A DNA stretch of 64,000 nucleotides from Cladopsammia gracilis (taxonomy: Eukaryota > Cnidaria > Anthozoa > Scleractinia > Dendrophylliidae). The first letter of the stretch is position 1; every line of letters begins with the position of its first letter. The DNA lies in the NCBI GenBank assembly GCA_022457155.1, contig JAJGOT010000125.1, positions 547,501 to 611,500 on the forward strand. The letters run 5' to 3'. The notes under the pieces are model-generated. The model worked only from the letters and a program-made list of their open reading frames with translations, was not told the origin of the DNA and made no database searches. Both the position numbers and the translations under genes were made by a program. Shown here one piece after another: positions 60,021-64,000 of this stretch.

Positions 60021-60236
60021 TTAGGGCGCATGCCATTTGTCAGAACTGGCCGGCCAGACCAGTCCGTTTGTAACTAGAATGCATCTTTTTGAAGACCTGT
60101 TCCTACAAGTCCATTTAAAAGGGTGCGTGTTACTATTTCCGAATTGACTAGTCTCGTCGACCAGTTCTGACAATGGGGAAATATTTACGAATTGAGTGGT
60201 CCGGCCGGGCAGTTCTGACAAATGGTAAGCGCCTTT
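60021..60236. mobile_element. Fold-back MITE (ATTTGTCAGAACTG ends)
   Basis: GGGCGCATGCCATTTGTCAG-AACTGGCCGGCC at the left is mirrored by the right end. Inner copies of ACCAGTTCTGACAA repeat the motif. The region 60240-60510 is otherwise unremarkable 3' flank of D. Confidence 0.7.
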
Positions 60237-60513
60237 AGAAAGCGCTATCAGAAAGGAGTTCACACTACAAATACGTACCAAGTGCACTTAAGAGCCCTGT
60301 GAGAACCGGCCTATTGTTTTCGCTCATAACCCTATTGTTTTGTGCCGTTCTCGCTGCCATCATTGTTTAAGCTCCCTGAGAGACCGGGTACATACAGTGT
60401 ACATACGCGTGTTTTGACAACAATCTGAGGAACGTATAGTCTTCTTATCTTATCTCCTTATTTGTGTTAGCTGTGTTATTTATCTTAGCTCACATACTGA
60501 AGTTCTGTCTTGA

Positions 60514-60713
60514 CTACTTCACTGCGAATCTTTTACGAATCATTAACAGGAAACCAACGCTAGTCACTAACAACGCCCCTGCTATCATGGATATCACCAA
60601 GTACCAACGTGATGCTGTCGCACTCCACATCACCTCAGACACAACAGGACAAGGAACAGGACACTGACCCAAATATTTTGGTTTTGGGGGTTTCTCATCG
60701 TCAGGAGACTTTC
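60514..60713 (-). CDS. Tyrosinase D, exon 3: membrane helix with basic tail
   Basis: The acceptor CTTTAG precedes 60713 and the stop TAG is at 60514-60516. It is 200 bases, in the same phase as the others. It encodes a Pro/Lys-rich linker with CPVPCP, then the helix RWYLVISMIAGALLV and on to GFLLMI. It then continues into RKRFAVK, a short basic cytosolic tail of the kind that follows a type I membrane helix. A, B and C all end at or just before this point because their frames differ by small indels. No minisatellite follows. Confidence 0.87.
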
Positions 60714-60756
60714 CTAAAGATCAAATAAATATTGTAAAAAGAATTATTTTACTTAA

Positions 60757-61458
60757 AGGGAGGGTTTCAAGGTTCGGCGCATGTGCTCTGCTATGGCGTA
60801 ACCCATTCAATTTCATTGTTTAGACCTATCGGAAGCGAGTATAGATAACTCTGGCGGGAAATTTGCTCGTAAAAATGTCGCGGTCATTCGGCTGATTGAA
60901 TACAACAAATTGAAGAATCGTGTCGGGTGAAAAGCATAAACCATGAACGATGCGACCCAAAGGTTTACTGGAAAACTGGAAAAATGAATCTTCGTCTGTC
61001 ACAGAATACACATTTTATTAACACAGGATGCATCAATCTATGCTCTTAAATATCTCAAACAAAGAAAACATATTGATTATCAAGAAATGGAATATTACTA
61101 GCTTGCCAATGCTGCCTACCCAGAATCCCATTCGGTCTCATCGTTCATGGTTTATGCTTTTCACGGGTCAACGTTTCTTCAATTTGGTGTAGATGATTAT
61201 ATACATACCCATGTGCGCCATGAAACCACCAGAGCGTAGAATAAATCCTTCGGATCAAAGGTTTTATTCAGTGTTGACTTTGTCTGTGTAATCCGTTGAA
61301 ATTTTCTGTGAATTTTGGTCTTCCTTCGCTTTGTTTGGACTAATTATAGTGTGTGATTATTGAAGTAAATGTGAGTGTTTTTTTAACCGATAAAATTGGT
61401 AAGAAAGCAAATAAAGCATTTTAATCTATGCACATGCGCCGAACCGTGAAACCATCTC
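60757..61458. mobile_element. TTAA MITE in intron 2 of tyrosinase D
   Basis: TTAA at 60753-60756 and 61459-61462. The ends AGGGAGGGTTTCAAGGTTC and GAACCGTGAAACCATCTCT are imperfect inverted repeats. An internal palindrome has AAGCATAAACCATGAACGAT near 60940 and 61140. It occupies the same TTAA as the unrelated MITE in gene A. Confidence 0.82.
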
Positions 61459-61944
61459 TTTAACTGAATTATTGTGATGAATCCTAGCTATGGACTAATT
61501 TTTTTTTTTTTTTTATGAGTGAACTTTTCTTTCATTCGGTTGATGAATCTTGCGAGCCCACAAAACTTGGCAACGATCTAAACAGGTAAATATATCTCGG
61601 AATGGGATTGAGAATTCAGTGCAAGTAACGAAAACCGTTTCCTCATATTGAAGAAAAAACTAAGCGGAAACGTAACTGACATGGCTATTTAGCCAAACCT
61701 TCAGTCGTGAAAGAAATTCAAGAAGTACGTGCTGTAAAATAAATTGTAAAATTCATTAATAATTCATAAGGGTACTAACAAATAGAAATGAGCCATTCCA
61801 ATCACATGATTACCCTGGGCCGATACAATCTTGATACAACTCACTAGTGGTTGTATCTAATTTGCATTCCAGATACAACTCACGAGTGGTCGTATCTAAT
61901 CTACATGCATGTGAATGTGAATTTCACAAGTTGTTCACGTCCGT

Positions 61945-62005
61945 GTTGTATCGGCATTATACATTCACTCGCCTTCGGCTCGTGATTGTATAGGCCGATA
62001 GAACA
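61945..62005. repeat. Hairpin with CTCGCCTTCGGCTCGTG centre (D intron 2)
   Basis: ATCGGCATTATACATTCACTCG and its imperfect complement surround ACTCGCCTTCGGCTCGTG (61967-61984). Upstream (61820-61910), two direct repeats contain GATACAACTCAC. Confidence 0.65.
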
Positions 62006-62614
62006 CTCCCGCTCAGCTCAAGTAGTAAACATTACTTCCTCACTCCAGAAACTATGTAAAATACCATAATACTCTTCATTAAAAAGGCTTGGGTGGTGTT
62101 TGATGTAAGCCTGATTTTTCCAATTTCTTTTGTTTTCAGCACGAACTGCACGTGCTATGCTTCAACTTCTTGGCAATTTGCATACGGTGCACATTTGTAT
62201 ACGAACACACAATGCTACGTCCTAGCGTTCCTACATGTACTCTGAATTCCATTGTGCCATTCTAACAAAGGAGACTTGAATAGTTACATCCCGGTGAGGC
62301 TGAGCCTGCACGTAAAATATTATTGTGGTATTTTTCATACTTTTGAAGTGGGGAATTGTGACCACTGAAATGAATGCAAATAAGCTGTAGTTTTTGACTC
62401 GTGAATGGGCGAAGCCTTGAACGAGTTATACCAGTGCGACAAATTTCTCAATCGGTTATTAACATACTGTATGTAATGGTCACCTGCCTTACGCATTGGG
62501 ACGGTGTTGAATGGAAGGAAGGGTGGGAAATTGTACACAGGGGGTGGGGGTTCGGTGAAGAAAAACGTCTAGGGGAGGGGAGGGTCCGAAAGATTTGTAT
62601 TGACGAGTTGGCTC

Positions 62615-62805
62615 ATACACCTTATTCCAAAATGGCGGCCATTTTATTATTCTTTTATGTGTATGTTAATTAGCCCTTGTTGCCTCGTCAACATGTGCAA
62701 AATACAACAGCTAGAATTGTCACGCGAAAATGAGGCAAAGAGGGCTAATTGACATGCATACATAAGAATAATAAATTGCCCGCGATTTTGGAATAAGGTG
62801 TATAG
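62615..62805. mobile_element. Inverted-repeat MITE (ACACCTTATTCCAAAAT ends)
   Basis: CACCTTATTCCAAAATGGCG and TTAATTAGCCCT at the left match the right end in reverse. It directly abuts the next element. Upstream, 62010-62610 shows no feature I can name. Confidence 0.75.
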
Positions 62806-62812
62806 GGGTTAA

Positions 62813-63150
62813 GCCTAAAGAATACCGTTCAGAAGGACGTCGGACACCTTATTGAAACTTATATAACGGAGTAACTGGTTAGCTTTCAGTTGATGTTATG
62901 GGTAGCAGTTTATATAGTTAAATTTAGGCCTGAACAACCCGAGAAGCTAGGTGGTACAGTGGTACAGTGGTACGGTAGGCTATCTAAGCCTAAGCCTAGC
63001 TGAGATCACAGGTTCAATCCTGAGTGGGGGATTTTAGATTTTCTTTTTTACACTTAAAAATTTATTGAAAATAAAATTCGAAGTGTCGACATTACGTTAT
63101 ATAAGTCTTAATAAGGTGTCCGACGTCCCTCTAAACGGTATTCTTTAGGC
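62813..63150 (+). mobile_element. MITE with 55-bp ends enclosing a tRNA-like SINE head
   Basis: Ends GCCTAAAGAATACCGTT and GACGTCGGACACCTTATT are repeated in reverse at 63090-63150. Between them lies a + strand tRNA-like stretch with TGGTACAGTGGTACGGTAGG (A box) and GGTTCAATCC (B box), then a T-rich tail. The relative at 6008-6290 has the same tRNA-like interior. Confidence 0.75.
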
Positions 63151-63331
63151 ACAACCGTGTATAGGAGCCTTTGATATTTCCTTTGTTGGTACTGTTCACT
63201 TCATAATGTTTCACAAAATAAGTTTCAAGTTTCTTTAATTTTCCCTGTATTGAGTTTGTTTGAACTTTTGGGAGTCAAAAGGCTAGAGATTCAGTTTGCT
63301 TCTCACATAATGGTAATACGAATGTACTTAC

Positions 63332-64000
63332 CCTCTTCGTCAACATCCTCGTACTCATAACCAAACTCCACAGACTTCTTAAACATTTGTTTGTGAGTAT
63401 ACACAGGAAACAGTGGGACAATGACGCCATGTTTGTTATGACCAATGGGAGCATCGTAAGACGAGAGACTGCCAGAGGCACGCTTTCTGTACTTACGAAG
63501 CCACTTCTCATAGATCCGATCAACGAACGCGTGGTGGAGAGGAAAGATGGGGTCGTTTGACGATGAAGAAACATCAACCATGGTACCTCCTGTAGATATA
63601 TGGACTTGGTTGTGAAGTTTACGTGCATTAGGCAATCGATATCCAGTCTTAGTGTTCGCAAAGCCCTCTAGCAGGTTTCTGAAATTGCAGCTCGACTCTT
63701 TGCTGTATGGTGGAACATCAAACGTTTCAAACCGGAGGGCAAAATTCACTTCATGTTTGGTTGGAAAAGTGTCCATGATTTTATTTCGTTTTAATCCACT
63801 TTCTTTATTCGTAGGGTCACAAATTTCAGTCAAGTCCTTGGTTTGTTTTCTAGTGCAAATGATGTACCAGTCGTTAAAATATTTTCCCTTGACAAAACCT
63901 TCATCTCTTTTGCCACTCTGGTCTGTAATGCCAAGAAGATTATAAGTAAAAATTTTAGACTCGTGTTGATGCTCGGTCCAGTCCCAAAACGGCACGCTGA
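63332..64000 (-). CDS. Tyrosinase D, exon 2 (partial, runs off the window)
   Basis: The donor GTAAGT (63331-63326) follows GAAGAGG. The visible part starts at FWDWTEHQ and includes the CuB ligands LHNQVH and PLHHAF. The stretch between the ligands differs from the other genes: ISTGG replaces IAIGG, and MVDVSSSSND replaces MGDVPSASND. The frame is open to the edge. The CuA site and exon 1 lie beyond 64000, so integrity of the whole gene cannot be judged. Confidence 0.93.

Overview
The window is eukaryotic and animal: spliced genes with GT/AG introns, no bacterial-style operons, and very dense small DNA transposons, SINEs and broken retroelements. The genes and repeat style best fit a cnidarian, probably an anthozoan such as a stony coral. 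This is an inference, because no species-specific marker was recognised.

The real gene content is a tandem array of four tyrosinase genes, all on the minus strand, here called A, B, C and D. A is at about 7.5-11.0 kb, B at 28.9-34.5 kb, C at 48.0-51.7 kb, and D runs from 60.5 kb past the right edge. Each gene has three coding exons. Exon 1 encodes a signal peptide and a Cys-rich N-terminal region resembling that of vertebrate TYR. Exon 2 encodes the whole di-copper domain, with three CuA and three CuB histidines at the spacing of vertebrate TYR. A short exon 3 encodes one membrane helix near the C-terminus. Phases join cleanly, giving predicted proteins of 518 (A), 519 (B) and 520 (C) residues. 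The products should be type I membrane or melanosome-like phenoloxidases. D is cut by the window edge and lacks exon 1 and the CuA site here.

The genes sit in a repeating unit of very roughly 20 kb. A flank called R occurs five times: 0.1-5 kb, 20.7-26.2 kb, 38.1-39.9 kb, 40.3-42.4 kb and 57.0-59.2 kb. Every R copy holds, on the minus strand, a TATA-like or CRE-like stretch followed by a short sequence ending in a good splice donor. Because exon 1 of each gene begins with an acceptor just before its ATG, I propose that R carries the promoter and a non-coding first exon. A second flank downstream of the genes is shared by A, B and C, and is very similar in B and C. The R1 and R2 copies also carry decayed THAP zinc-finger fragments.

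The units differ mainly by transposon insertions: TTAA-targeting MITEs with clear empty sites in sister units, fold-back palindromes, tRNA-derived SINEs, a LINE reverse transcriptase fragment (14.4-15.6 kb), a second LINE remnant (37.3-38.1 kb) and a broken Penelope-like element with a GIY-YIG remnant (52.5-53.6 kb). Intron 2 is a repeated target: A and D carry different MITEs at the same TTAA, and B and C carry different fold-back elements at one shared position. The remaining intergenic DNA is repeat debris with no gene I can support.
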